From Microbacterium testaceum (lineage in GTDB: Bacteria; Actinomycetota; Actinomycetes; Actinomycetales; Microbacteriaceae), in contig NZ_LDRU01000064.1 of NCBI RefSeq assembly GCF_001476285.1, positions 1 to 33,054 of the forward strand: DNA of 33,054 bases, in the 5' to 3' direction. Positions within the stretch are counted from its first letter, which is position 1. The number at the start of each line of letters is the position of its first letter. Below the pieces are notes generated by a model, which was given only the letters and a program-made list of their open reading frames with translations, was not told the origin of the DNA and did no database searches. A program made the position numbers and the translations under genes. Below, piece by piece: positions 7,212-16,139 of the stretch.

Positions 7212-7442
7212 TCAGCGCTGCGCGGGTGCTCTGCCGGTGAGCTTCGCCGCCTCGCGGTCGTTGGCGGACCAGACATAGGCGACGACGCCGAGGACGGCGG
7301 CGGGCGCGAGGACGGACAGCAAGAACAGCCCGATCCCGGCCCACAGTCCCTCGTTCGCGAACGTGGGGCTCACGGCGAAGCCGATGCCGACGAGGACGAG
7401 AGTCGCGACGAGAAGCAGCCGGTTGCGATGCGTGCGAGTCAT
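7212..7442 (-). CDS. Small two-helix membrane protein
   Basis: A 76-residue protein with a basic N-terminus (MTRTHRNR) and two hydrophobic helices, LLLVATLVLVGIGFAV (9-24) and LWAGIGLFLLSVLAPAAVLG (33-52, continuing into VVAYVW). The C-terminus is short, charged and cytoplasmic by the positive-inside rule. I do not recognise a family with a known function. GGAGGGGG lies upstream of the ATG and a strong hairpin follows the stop, so it is a complete transcription unit, possibly with the short ORF just before it. Confidence 0.7.
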   Translation of the reverse strand: MTRTHRNRLLLVATLVLVGIGFAVSPTFANEGLWAGIGLFLLSVLAPAAVLGVVAYVWSANDREAAKLTGRAPAQR

Positions 7443-7445
7443 GAT

Positions 7446-7607
7446 TCATCCCCCTCCGGGGTGCGAGACAGGTCGGCAGATTACCTGGCTGTACGCCGGT
7501 CCGGTAGGCCCGTCCGTGAAGTACACCCACAGTTCGTCATTACCGGGGCAGAACCCGTTGCCCGCGACGTATTCGTTGGCGATGGTCACCGCGAACCCCG
7601 AAAACAT
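7446..7607 (-). pseudogene. Possible gene remnant or 53-residue peptide upstream of the small membrane protein
   Basis: On the minus strand a frame of 53 residues runs from ATG 7607 to TGA 7446, reading MFSGFAVTIANEYVAG, then NGFCPGNDELWVYFTDGPTG and PAYSQVICRPVSHPGGG. It looks like real protein: varied residues, two Cys, and a beta-strand-like WVYF. Its stop is three bases before the next ATG. There is no ribosome-binding site at the ATG and an in-frame stop lies nine bases before it, while the upstream sequence looks protein-like only in other frames. This suggests the 3' end of a frameshifted gene, though a short intact peptide is possible. No function can be assigned. Confidence 0.35.
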
Positions 7608-7916
7608 CCACTGAGCTCAGGAAGCGTCCAGGGAACATCCACCGGGCATGCACGAGATGTCCCCCAGACGGGCGACGAACGTTTGCGCACGAGCATTCGA
7701 AGGGGTACTTCGCGGCCTCCCGCTCATGGCCGAGCAAGCGAGGCGTGCCGCGGAGGTGCTCGAGCCGGCCGCTGGCGGCTCCTGCTGGGCCACTATCGTG
7801 CCGTAGCTGAGGGGAATCGTCCCTACCGCCCCTCCACGCGCCGCTGCGCGGCGCGCGGAGCCTCCGGCGGCAGGGGCCCACCCGCTGCGGGATCCGGTTC
7901 CTACGGCACCCACGCG
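7608..7916. other. Intergenic stretch with no gene I can support
   Basis: About 310 bases between the putative remnant and the tRNA terminator. It is less GC-rich at its left end. Open frames exist on the minus strand but have low-complexity Ser/Arg/Ala content and no start signals. It may hold decayed coding sequence continuous with the remnant at 7446-7607. I see no promoter or RNA with confidence. Confidence 0.4.
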
Positions 7917-7957
7917 AAAGGCCCGCCACACCGCCTGCGGCGGTGAGTCGGGCCTTT
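7917..7957 (-). terminator. Terminator of tRNA-Gly
   Basis: An outer stem of AAAGGCCCG with CGGGCCTTT and an inner stem of CACCGCC with GGCGGTG, only two bases beyond the tRNA 3' end on the minus strand. The stem ends in a T run (CCTTT), as in intrinsic terminators. Confidence 0.85.
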
Positions 7958-7959
7958 TG

Positions 7960-8030
7960 AGGGGCTGACGGGAATCGAACCCGCGCTGTCTGCTTGGGAA
8001 GCAGAAGTTCTGCCATTGAACTACAGCCCC
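7960..8030 (-). tRNA. tRNA-Gly (anticodon CCC)
   Basis: On the minus strand the sequence folds as a complete cloverleaf of 71 bases: acceptor GGGGCTG pairing with CAGCCCC, the D-arm with AGTTCAATGGCAGAACT, the anticodon stem TCTGC/GCAGA around the loop TTCCCAA (anticodon CCC), the T-arm with GGTTCGATTCC, and discriminator T. CCA is not encoded. It reads the GGG glycine codon. A TATGCT -10 element lies on the same strand at 8054-8059 and a terminator follows immediately. Confidence 0.95.
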
Positions 8031-8053
8031 GGATGCCATGCGGCAACCCGGCC

Positions 8054-8059
8054 AGCATA
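8054..8059 (-). promoter_or_regulatory. -10 element TATGCT of the tRNA-Gly promoter
   Basis: TATGCT on the minus strand, 23 bases before the tRNA 5' end, would give a short leader. No clear -35 box is visible. Confidence 0.45.
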
Positions 8060-8209
8060 ACAGCGTCTGCGTCGCGCGCCGGCGGCGGCGTACGGCATCC
8101 CTCCCCGAACCGCAGGTGATTCGCGAGGTCGCGCACGACCGCGGCCCCACGCGTGTGGTCTCGGCCGAAGCCGTCGCGTCACGCGACGACACGGCCGGAC
8201 CCCGCGCTC

Positions 8210-8215
8210 TAGGCT
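8210..8215 (+). promoter_or_regulatory. -10 element TAGGCT for leaderless dcd
   Basis: TAGGCT followed by six bases and the GTG start at 8222. ACGACA at 8186-8191 could be a weak -35 box. Confidence 0.55.
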
Positions 8216-8221
8216 GGCCTC

Positions 8222-8827
8222 GTGCTGCTCTCCGATCGCGACATCCGAGCCGAACTCGCCTCCGGACGCCTGGGGCTCGACCCCTTCGATCCGGCCATGG
8301 TGCAGCCGTCGAGCGTCGACGTCCGGCTCGACCGCTACTTCCGGCTGTTCGACAACCACAAATACCCCTTCATCGACCCGGCCGAAGATCAGCCCGAGTT
8401 GACCCGTCTGATCGAGGTCGACCCCGACGAGCCGTTCATCCTCCACCCGGGCGAGTTCGCGCTCGGCTCGACCTTCGAGCGGGTCTCTCTTCCCGATGAC
8501 GTCGCGGCGCGCCTCGAGGGCAAGTCGTCGCTCGGGCGTCTCGGCCTGCTGACCCACTCGACCGCCGGGTTCATCGACCCCGGATTCTCCGGCCATGTCA
8601 CGCTCGAGCTCTCGAACGTCGCCACGCTGCCCATCAAGCTCTGGCCCGGGATGAAGATCGGCCAGGTCTGCTACTTCCGCCTGACCTCGCCCGCCGAGAG
8701 CCCGTACGGTTCGGGGCCCTATGGCAACCGGTACCAGGGCCAGCGCGGGCCGACGGCCTCGCGCTCCGCGCTGAACTTCCACCGGACCGACGTCGGCGCG
8801 ACCGACGCGGGCTCCGCCGGACGCTGA
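8222..8827 (+). CDS. dcd: dCTP deaminase, probably bifunctional (dUMP-forming)
   Basis: A 201-residue enzyme of pyrimidine nucleotide synthesis. The dUTPase-like fold is clear: [12 protein letters not shown] at the start, [10 protein letters not shown] (27-36), the phosphate-binding [10 protein letters not shown] (101-110), and [14 protein letters not shown]. The catalytic Glu is in VTLELSN (Glu129). Mono-functional enzymes such as that of E. coli have VTAH in the loop, whereas this has THSTAGF (111-117), as in the Mycobacterium tuberculosis enzyme that converts dCTP directly to dUMP. The C-terminal [15 protein letters not shown] is the nucleotide-closing tail. The start GTG is leaderless by its -10 spacing. 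It is followed by a hairpin terminator. Confidence 0.95.
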   Translation: MLLSDRDIRAELASGRLGLDPFDPAMVQPSSVDVRLDRYFRLFDNHKYPFIDPAEDQPELTRLIEVDPDEPFILHPGEFALGSTFERVSLPDDVAARLEGKSSLGRLGLLTHSTAGFIDPGFSGHVTLELSNVATLPIKLWPGMKIGQVCYFRLTSPAESPYGSGPYGNRYQGQRGPTASRSALNFHRTDVGATDAGSAGR

Positions 8828-8834
8828 GCACAAC

Positions 8835-8875
8835 GCGAACAGCCCCATCGAGTCGAGCTCGGTGGGGCTGTTCGC
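8835..8875 (+). terminator. Hairpin terminator after dcd
   Basis: A perfect 13-bp stem (GCGAACAGCCCCA and its complement) with a 15-base loop, eight bases after the dcd stop. There is no clear T run. Confidence 0.7.
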
Positions 8876-8895
8876 TGCGCGGTGCGTGCCACGCC

Positions 8896-8958
8896 ATAAA
8901 CGCGATCCACGCACAGAAACACGATGTGCTCGTGTTTCCGGTCGCGGAGAGCGTTTAT
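8896..8958. repeat. 63-bp concentric palindrome between convergent genes
   Basis: An outer arm pair ATAAACGC / GCGTTTAT (8896-8903, 8951-8958) and an inner pair GAAACACGA / TCGTGTTTC (8916-8924, 8930-8938) share the same centre at 8927. The 12-base segments between them are partly complementary. It sits just beyond the stop of the minus-strand regulator gene and after the dcd terminator. Confidence 0.85.
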
Positions 8959-8964
8959 CGCTGA

Positions 8965-9795
8965 TCATTCGGATGCCGAGGGCGCACCGGATGCCGAAGC
9001 CTCGCGGCCGCGGACGAACCCGGCGTCGAAGCCGCGCTCGAAGGCGCGCTGCACCGCGCGGTGGGCGCGGTGCGAACCGCCGTGACGGTGCTCGCCGTCG
9101 TGGTGCGCACCGTGAGCGTGTCCGCCGAAGCCGCGCTCGCCGCGCCCGAAACCGTCGCGGTGGCTGTGTCGACCGTGGCCGTGCTCACCGTGCTCCGCAC
9201 GCTCCGACCCGTTGTGGTGGCCGCGCTCGGCGTGCTCGCCGTGCTCGAACCCCGCGTGGTCGCCGTGCCCGCGGAATCCGGGACCGAAGCCGCGTCCGAA
9301 GCCCCGGCCGGCACCGGGACCGAATGCGGGCCCGAACGCAGGGCCGAACCCGGGACCGAAGCCCCCGCGACCCCCGCGGAATCCACGGGGCCCGGAGACC
9401 GTGGCATCCACCCCGAGGGCGTCCGCGACGGCATCGAGTGAGGCGCTGAGCTGGGCCAGCTCGTCGGCCGGGAGATCGGCGAGGATCGACGCGCGATCGG
9501 CGTCGACCCGGTCGAGGATCGCGCGACCCTCGTCGGTGAGCGCCCAGACGTCGTCGCTGCGGACGATCCAGCCGCGCTCGGCGAGAGCCGCGACGCGCTT
9601 TCCGCCGCGGGCGATGCGGTCGCTCACCCAGGGGGCGTCGAGGCGACCGTCGATGACGCTGAGGATCGCGATGGTCCGCGGGTCGAGGTCGCTCTCACGG
9701 AGCAGCTCGAACAGGCGGTGGTGCAGCGCATGGCTCACGGCGCTCAGGCGATGGGCGAGGCTGCGGGCATCAAGAGAAGAAGAAGAGGTGTTCAT
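8965..9795 (-). CDS. MarR-like winged-helix regulator with a glycine/phenylalanine- and histidine-rich tail
   Basis: A 276-residue protein. Residues 10-128 form a winged helix: HRLSAVSHALHHRLFELLRE, DLDPRTIAILSVIDGRL, a DNA-helix region around SDRIARGGKRVAALAERGWI and the wing DVWALTDEGRAIL. Residues 137-175 are a Gly/Phe/Pro repeat (GFGPGFGPAFGPAFGPG), and 177-245 hold about 19 histidines in motifs such as HGEH, RGHH, HGHGRHSH and HAHGAHHDGEHRHGG. The last 30 residues form a helix with FERGFDAGF. Similar regulators with glycine-rich tails occur in Microbacterium, but I know no function. The tail is a likely metal-binding segment (inference). The ATG has GAAAGGA upstream. It is divergent from another His-containing MarR gene, with shared operators. 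Confidence 0.7.
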   Translation of the reverse strand: MNTSSSSLDARSLAHRLSAVSHALHHRLFELLRESDLDPRTIAILSVIDGRLDAPWVSDRIARGGKRVAALAERGWIVRSDDVWALTDEGRAILDRVDADRASILADLPADELAQLSASLDAVADALGVDATVSGPRGFRGGRGGFGPGFGPAFGPAFGPGAGRGFGRGFGPGFRGHGDHAGFEHGEHAERGHHNGSERAEHGEHGHGRHSHRDGFGRGERGFGGHAHGAHHDGEHRHGGSHRAHRAVQRAFERGFDAGFVRGREASASGAPSASE

Positions 9796-9832
9796 GGGGT
9801 GTCCTTTCGTGGGCGGGGAATCCGCCGATGTA

Positions 9833-9888
9833 TGTCATGTGACAACGAATGTACTGTGACATGTATTCCGAATGCTTGTCAAGCGACA
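9833..9888. promoter_or_regulatory. Cluster of three TGTCA/TGACA operator-like repeats between divergent regulators
   Basis: TGTCATGTGACA (9833-9844; arms TGTCA and TGACA), TGTACTGTGACA (9850-9861; ten of twelve positions match the first) and TGTCAAGCGACA (9877-9888; arms TGTC and GACA). The word GACATGTA also occurs at 9858 and 9885. They fill the gap between the two start codons and reach the -10 element of the rightward gene. Confidence 0.75.
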
Positions 9889-9890
9889 TG

Positions 9891-9896
9891 TAAAAT
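9891..9896 (+). promoter_or_regulatory. -10 element TAAAAT for a leaderless MarR gene
   Basis: TAAAAT is followed by six bases and the GTG at 9903. The nearest operator-like repeat ends three bases before it, so binding there should block transcription. Confidence 0.6.
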
Positions 9897-9902
9897 TCCC
9901 TC

Positions 9903-10409
9903 GTGACCTCCGATCCCGCCGACGACATCGCCGCCGCTCTCGCGAAGCTGCGCGGGCGACGCCCGCGTCCCCCGTTCGGTCCGGACGAGCATCACCACCA
10001 CGCCCACTCCCACGGCGGGCCGTGGGGCCGCGGGGCGCCGCCGTGGGCAGATCCCTCGCACGGACGCTTCGGCGGACCCGCACGCCTGCGCATGCTGGAT
10101 GCGCTGGTCGCGGCATCCGATGCTCTATCCGTCAGCGAGATCGCCGAAGCGGTGGGTGTGGATCAGCCGCGCGCTTCGCGCCTTGTGCAGCAGGCGACGC
10201 AGATGGGTCTCGTCGCCCGCGAGCCCGACCCCGACGACGCGCGCCGGACCCGCGTGCGCCTCACTCCCGAGGGCGAGAAGCTCATCTCGAGTTTCCGCGG
10301 AAGGCGACGGGATGCCGTGCGCTCCGCGCTCGAGTCGTTCACCGAGGCCGAGCGCGCCGATCTCGCGCGTCTGCTGGCCAAATTCGCGGAGGCGTGGCCG
10401 CGGGACTGA
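9903..10409 (+). CDS. MarR-family transcriptional regulator with histidine-rich N-terminus
   Basis: A 168-residue winged-helix regulator. Residues 1-58 are an unusual N-terminal extension with a helix (DDIAAALAKLRGR), a Pro/Arg linker and the cluster HHHHAHSHGG (30-39). The MarR core follows: PARLRMLDALVAASDALSVSEIAEAV (59-84), the recognition helix DQPRASRLVQQATQMGLV, and the wing REPDPDDARRTRVRLTPEGEKL, ending in a C-terminal dimerisation helix. The DDARRTRVRLTPEG wing is characteristic. The His cluster may bind a metal. The GTG has no ribosome-binding site but a perfect leaderless -10 element. Divergent from the other His-rich regulator, so the two probably control the same operator cluster. 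Confidence 0.85.
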   Translation: MTSDPADDIAAALAKLRGRRPRPPFGPDEHHHHAHSHGGPWGRGAPPWADPSHGRFGGPARLRMLDALVAASDALSVSEIAEAVGVDQPRASRLVQQATQMGLVAREPDPDDARRTRVRLTPEGEKLISSFRGRRRDAVRSALESFTEAERADLARLLAKFAEAWPRD

Positions 10410-10443
10410 GTCCGTGGCATCCGGGATCGTCCGCGCCGCGCGG

Positions 10444-10536
10444 GCGAAACTCCTGAGAAGTCGCGTGCGAGGGGGACGCCCGCCGTGAGGTCACGGGGAC
10501 GTTCGGGGTGGCGGCGCGGAAAGTCAGGAGTTTCGC
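10444..10536. repeat. 93-bp element bounded by a 13-bp inverted repeat
   Basis: GCGAAACTCCTGA at 10444-10456 and its exact reverse complement TCAGGAGTTTCGC at 10524-10536 enclose 67 bases. It lies in the gap between the MarR gene and the MFS gene. No target-site duplication is visible. It could be a large hairpin or a small non-autonomous element. Confidence 0.7.
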
Positions 10537-10615
10537 ACGCGCGCCTCGACCCCGTGCGGCGCCCGACCGCAACGCGGGGGTTCCGCTCCACCGCACACGA
10601 AGCGAGCGCGGCGGC

Positions 10616-11998
10616 TCAGACGATCGCGGCCGGCTTCGCCTTCACCGGGAGCAGCAGCGCCAGGCCGACGGCGAGGATCAGCACGATCCCCAGGATGCCG
10701 AGGCGCGTGTCGCCCGTCAGCCCGACGAACAGGGCGAACAGGCCGGGGGCGAGGAACGACACCGCTCGTCCGGTGGTCGCGTAGAGGCCGAAGATCTCGC
10801 CCTCGCGGCCCTCCGGTGCGACGCGCGCGAGGAACGACCGGCTCGCCGACTGCACCGGACCGACGAAGGCGCACAGGCCGAGGCCCACGATCCAGAACCC
10901 GGTCTGCGACGTTCCGATGAAGAGCATCGCCGCGCCGAGCACGATCAGGCAGATCAGCGAGGCGGCGATCACGCGTTTCGGCCCGAAGCGGTCGTCGAAG
11001 CGTCCCGCCGCGAACGTGCTCACCCCCGCCACGACGTTCGCCGCGACGGCGAAGTAGAGCACCTCGGTCGAGCTGAAGCCGAACACCTGCGCCGCGATGA
11101 TCGCGCCGAACGTGAACACGCCCGTCAGGCCGTCGCGGAACACCGCGCTCGCGACGAGGAACAGCAGCACCTGCCGGCTGTCGCGCCAGAGGGACCGCAG
11201 CGTGTTCCACAGAACGACGTACGAGCGGAAGAATCCCACCCGCACCTCGCGCCGCTGCGCCGGGATCTCGGGCACGCGCACCAGCACCGGGATCGCGAAC
11301 ACGGCGTACCAGAGGGCGGATGCCAGGATCGCGAGCCGGATGTTCAGGCCACCGTCCTTCGACACGGCGAGGAGGCCACCGGCATCCGGATTCCCGAAGC
11401 TCTGGATGAACAGCACGAGCAGCAGGACGAGCAGCACGATTCCGCCGACGTATCCCATGCCCCAGCCGAAGCCCGAGACGCGGCCGATGTTCTCGCGCGT
11501 CGAGACCTGCGTGAGCATCGCGTAGTAGTTGACGCTGGCGAACTCGAAGAAGACGTTCCCGACGGCGATGAGCGTCGCGCCGAGGATGAGGTACGCGGGC
11601 GTGCCCTCGACGAACACCATGGCGGCCATCGCCAGCACCACGAGACCCGTGTTCACGCCGAGCCAGAGCTTGCGGCGTCCGGTGCCGTCGGAGCGTTGGC
11701 CGAGCACCGGGGCGACCAGCGCGACCACGATGCCGGCGAACATCAGTGCCAGACCGACGATGCTGGCGTTCTCGGCGAGGGCGTGCACGAGCGCGGGGTC
11801 GTCGTCGTTCCCGTTCGCGGCGGCCACGATCGCCGGGTCGACGAAGAGTTCGCTCGCGAGGTACGTGCTGAACACGAACGTCGTCACGACGGCGTTGAAG
11901 GCGGCCGAGCCCCAGTCCCAGAGGGCCCAGGCGATGACCGGGCGTCGGGTCGAGACGTTCCGTGAGGCGGCGGTCCCGGGGGAAGGCATGTCGGTCAC
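10616..11998 (-). CDS. Major facilitator superfamily transporter, UMF1/Atg22-like
   Basis: A 460-residue integral membrane protein with about 12 helices. The N-terminal VIAWALWDWGSAAFNAVVTTF (seen in two pieces around residues 18-38) is the UMF1/Atg22-type signature, and GQRSDGTGRRKLWL is the MFS loop 2-3 motif. The second half carries GRFDDRFGPKRVIAA as the matching loop 8-9 motif. Atg22 exports amino acids from the yeast vacuole; the bacterial members are uncharacterised, so the substrate is unknown. The GTG at 11998 was chosen because AAGGAC precedes it at the right distance. The much longer open frame upstream is only the complement of the helicase gene. Divergent from deaD-type helicase. 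Confidence 0.85.
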   Translation of the reverse strand: MTDMPSPGTAASRNVSTRRPVIAWALWDWGSAAFNAVVTTFVFSTYLASELFVDPAIVAAANGNDDDPALVHALAENASIVGLALMFAGIVVALVAPVLGQRSDGTGRRKLWLGVNTGLVVLAMAAMVFVEGTPAYLILGATLIAVGNVFFEFASVNYYAMLTQVSTRENIGRVSGFGWGMGYVGGIVLLVLLLVLFIQSFGNPDAGGLLAVSKDGGLNIRLAILASALWYAVFAIPVLVRVPEIPAQRREVRVGFFRSYVVLWNTLRSLWRDSRQVLLFLVASAVFRDGLTGVFTFGAIIAAQVFGFSSTEVLYFAVAANVVAGVSTFAAGRFDDRFGPKRVIAASLICLIVLGAAMLFIGTSQTGFWIVGLGLCAFVGPVQSASRSFLARVAPEGREGEIFGLYATTGRAVSFLAPGLFALFVGLTGDTRLGILGIVLILAVGLALLLPVKAKPAAIV

Positions 11999-12103
11999 GC
12001 TAGGGTCCTTCGGTGAACGCCCGGTGCGCCGGGAGACAGCCGCGCCGGCATCGGCGCGCGCGTTCAGGTTATCCTCAGGCCCGCGCGCGACAGCGGAGCG
12101 GAC

Positions 12104-12109
12104 TACCGT
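12104..12109 (+). promoter_or_regulatory. -10 element TACCGT for leaderless helicase gene
   Basis: TACCGT is followed by six bases and the ATG at 12116, with no Shine-Dalgarno sequence in between. Confidence 0.5.
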
Positions 12110-12115
12110 GGAGTC

Positions 12116-13864
12116 ATGGCATCCGAAACCCCCGTCGACTCCGCTGAGGCTGAGACCACCCCCGAGAAGCTCACCTTCGCCGATCTGGGACTGGATGCCG
12201 CCGTGCTCAAGGCCCTGAAAGACGTGGGCTACGAGACTCCGTCGGCTATCCAGGCCGCCACGATCCCCGTGCTGCTGCAGGGGCGCGACGTCGTCGGCCT
12301 CGCCCAGACCGGAACCGGCAAGACCGCGGCCTTCGCGCTGCCGGTGCTGTCGCAGATGGAGACCGGGCACAAGAACCCGCAGGCCCTCGTGCTCGCGCCC
12401 ACGCGAGAGCTCGCGCTGCAGGTCTGCGAGGCGTTCGAGAAGTACGCCGCGCACATCAAGGGCGTCTCGGTGCTGCCCGTCTACGGCGGCCAGGGCTACG
12501 GCCAGCAGCTGTCGGCGCTGCGCCGCGGCGTCGACGTGATCGTCGGCACCCCCGGTCGCATCATGGACCACCTCGACAAGGGCACGCTCGACCTGAGCGA
12601 GCTGAAGTTCCTCGTGCTCGACGAGGCCGACGAGATGCTCAAGATGGGCTTCGCCGAAGACGTCGAGACGATCCTCGCCGACACCCCCTCGACCAAGCAG
12701 GTCGCGCTCTTCTCCGCGACGATGCCGGCGCAGATCCGCCGCATCTCGGCGCAGTACCTCAACGACCCCGAAGAGATCACGGTCAAGACCAAGACCACGA
12801 CCTCGGCGAACATCACGCAGCGCTACCTCGTGGTGTCGTACCAGCAGAAGATCGATGCGCTCACCCGCATCCTCGAGGTCGAGAACTTCGAGGGCATGAT
12901 CGTCTTCACCCGCACCAAGAACGAGACCGAGACGGTCGCCGAGAAGCTCCGCGCCCGCGGCTACACGGCCGCCGCAATCAACGGCGACATCGCCCAGGTG
13001 CAGCGCGAGCGCACGGTCAATCAGCTGAAGTCGGGCAAGCTCGACATCCTCGTCGCCACCGACGTCGCCGCGCGCGGCCTCGACGTCGACCGCATCAGCC
13101 ACGTCGTGAACTACGACCTGCCGATCGACACCGAGTCGTACGTGCACCGCATCGGCCGTACCGGCCGCGCGGGTCGGACCGGGGATGCCATCAGCTTCGT
13201 CACCCCGCGCGAGCGCCGCATGCTCACGGCGATCGAGAAGGCCACGCGCCAGCCGCTGACCGAGATGTCGCTGCCGAGCGTCGACGACGTCAACGCCACG
13301 CGCCTGACCCGCTTCGACGACGCGATCACCGCCGCCCTCGAAGACACGGCGGCGATCGCGACCTTCCGCGACGTCGTCGCGCACTACGTCGCGCACCACG
13401 ACGTGCCCGAGGCAGACGTGGCCGCGGCGCTCGCCGTGGTCGCGCAGGGCGACACCCCGCTGCTGCTCGAGGAGGAGACGATCCAACAGCCGCGGTTCGA
13501 CCGCGACCGCGCGGACCGCCCGGCGCGTGAGCCGCGCGAGGGAGGCGACCGCCGCAGCAGCGGTGGCCGCTTCGCGACGTACCGCATCGCGGTGGGGCGT
13601 CGCCAGCGCGTCGAACCTCGTCAGATCGTCGGGGCCCTCGCCAACGAGGGCGGCCTTCGCCGCAACGACTTCGGTGCGATTCAGATCCGCCAGGACTTCT
13701 CGCTCGTCGAGCTCCCCGCCGACCTCTCGCGCGACACGATCGACCGTCTCGCCGACACCCGCATCTCGGGCCAGCTGATCGACCTGCGCCTCGACCAGGG
13801 CGGGCGCTCCGCGAAGCGCCGCGACCGACCGCAGCGCCGTTCGTTCGACCGCGACCGCGACTGA
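12116..13864 (+). CDS. deaD: DEAD-box ATP-dependent RNA helicase with DbpA-type RNA-binding domain
   Basis: A 582-residue helicase that remodels structured RNA, typically in ribosome assembly, mRNA decay and cold adaptation. The motifs appear in order: Q motif with FADLGLDAAVLKAL (20-35) and YETPSAIQ, Walker A AQTGTGKT (63-70), PTRELALQ, GTPGRIMD, DEAD (169-172), SAT (200-202), FTRTKNETE, DVAARGLDVDRISHVVNYD and HRIGRTGRAG. Around residues 480-560 lies a DbpA/CsdA RNA-recognition domain (TYRIAVGRRQRVEPRQIVGA through LIDLRL). The tail is basic (KRRDRPQRRSFDRDRD). The start is leaderless by its -10 spacing. The symbol deaD is used in the broad sense; csdA-like and dbpA-like names are possible. 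A hairpin terminator follows. Confidence 0.95.
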   Translation: MASETPVDSAEAETTPEKLTFADLGLDAAVLKALKDVGYETPSAIQAATIPVLLQGRDVVGLAQTGTGKTAAFALPVLSQMETGHKNPQALVLAPTRELALQVCEAFEKYAAHIKGVSVLPVYGGQGYGQQLSALRRGVDVIVGTPGRIMDHLDKGTLDLSELKFLVLDEADEMLKMGFAEDVETILADTPSTKQVALFSATMPAQIRRISAQYLNDPEEITVKTKTTTSANITQRYLVVSYQQKIDALTRILEVENFEGMIVFTRTKNETETVAEKLRARGYTAAAINGDIAQVQRERTVNQLKSGKLDILVATDVAARGLDVDRISHVVNYDLPIDTESYVHRIGRTGRAGRTGDAISFVTPRERRMLTAIEKATRQPLTEMSLPSVDDVNATRLTRFDDAITAALEDTAAIATFRDVVAHYVAHHDVPEADVAAALAVVAQGDTPLLLEEETIQQPRFDRDRADRPAREPREGGDRRSSGGRFATYRIAVGRRQRVEPRQIVGALANEGGLRRNDFGAIQIRQDFSLVELPADLSRDTIDRLADTRISGQLIDLRLDQGGRSAKRRDRPQRRSFDRDRD

Positions 13865-13946
13865 GCCTCCGCCCGGCCGCTGCGCCGGGTCCGCGGCATC
13901 CGTCCCCGTGCCCCGCGCTCGTCGCGGCCCGAGGTTCGGCATCCAT

Positions 13947-13981
13947 CGACGCCCCCGTACCCCTTCGGTTCGGGGGCGTCG
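13947..13981 (+). terminator. Hairpin terminator after the helicase gene
   Basis: An 11-bp stem (CGACGCCCCCG and its complement) with a 13-base loop, about 80 bases after the stop. No T run, as is common in this group. Confidence 0.7.
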
Positions 13982-14012
13982 TCGTCTCGTCGCTCCCCTC
14001 CGGAGCCACCTC

Positions 14013-14083
14013 GTCCCACTTATGGCCGCTTGAGCGCCCCTGGACTGGCCATAAGTGGGACATGAACCGCCAGAAGTGGGACA
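14013..14083. repeat. Intergenic palindrome of the TGTCCC...GGGACA family plus a half copy
   Basis: GTCCCACTTATGGCC (14013-14027) and its perfect complement (14047-14061) form a 15-bp stem around a loop with GCCCCT at 14036-14041. GCCATAAGTGGGACA at 14048 recurs as GCCAGAAGTGGGACA at 14069, exactly 21 bases later. A related full copy lies at 25076-25125. It lies between the helicase terminator and the dnaK promoter. Confidence 0.9.
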
Positions 14084-14118
14084 ACCCCCTGTTGGCAGGC
14101 TCGCCCAGCCGTCCCGAA

Positions 14119-14139
14119 GTTGAGCCAATTCATATCAAG
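14119..14139. promoter_or_regulatory. HAIR site 1 (HspR operator), upstream of the dnaK promoter
   Basis: GTTGAGC-N7-TATCAAG compared with the HAIR consensus CTTGAGT-N7-ACTCAAG. Five of seven positions match in each arm. It ends five bases before the -35 box. Confidence 0.65.
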
Positions 14140-14144
14140 TCTCC

Positions 14145-14173
14145 TTGACGCCTCGCGGGGGCTGCGATAACCT
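14145..14173 (+). promoter_or_regulatory. Promoter of the dnaK operon
   Basis: TTGACG (14145-14150) as the -35 box and TAACCT (14168-14173) as the -10 box with a 17-base spacer: a near-consensus housekeeping promoter flanked by two HspR sites. Transcription would start near 14180, giving a leader of about 80 bases. Confidence 0.75.
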
Positions 14174-14192
14174 TGAGTCATCGCGGCTCAAC
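14172..14192. promoter_or_regulatory. HAIR site 2 (HspR operator), over the dnaK transcription start
   Basis: CTTGAGT-N7-GCTCAAC: a perfect left arm and five of seven positions in the right arm. It overlaps the end of the -10 box and the start point, so HspR bound here would block RNA polymerase. Confidence 0.85.
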
Positions 14193-14198
14193 CCGTGA

Positions 14199-16130
<1,932 letters not shown>

Positions 16131-16139
16131 GCAGAGAAC

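Noticed and set aside
14069..14083. An additional HspR site near the dnaK promoter
   Set aside because: The sequence GCCAGAAGTGGGACA has no similarity to CTTGAGT-N7-ACTCAAG; it belongs to the palindromic repeat family.
12002..14128. A 710-residue N-terminal extension in frame with the MFS transporter on the minus strand
   Set aside because: It is the exact complement of the RNA helicase gene and has Arg/Gly/Asp-rich low-complexity sequence. The transporter has its own start with a ribosome-binding site at 11998.
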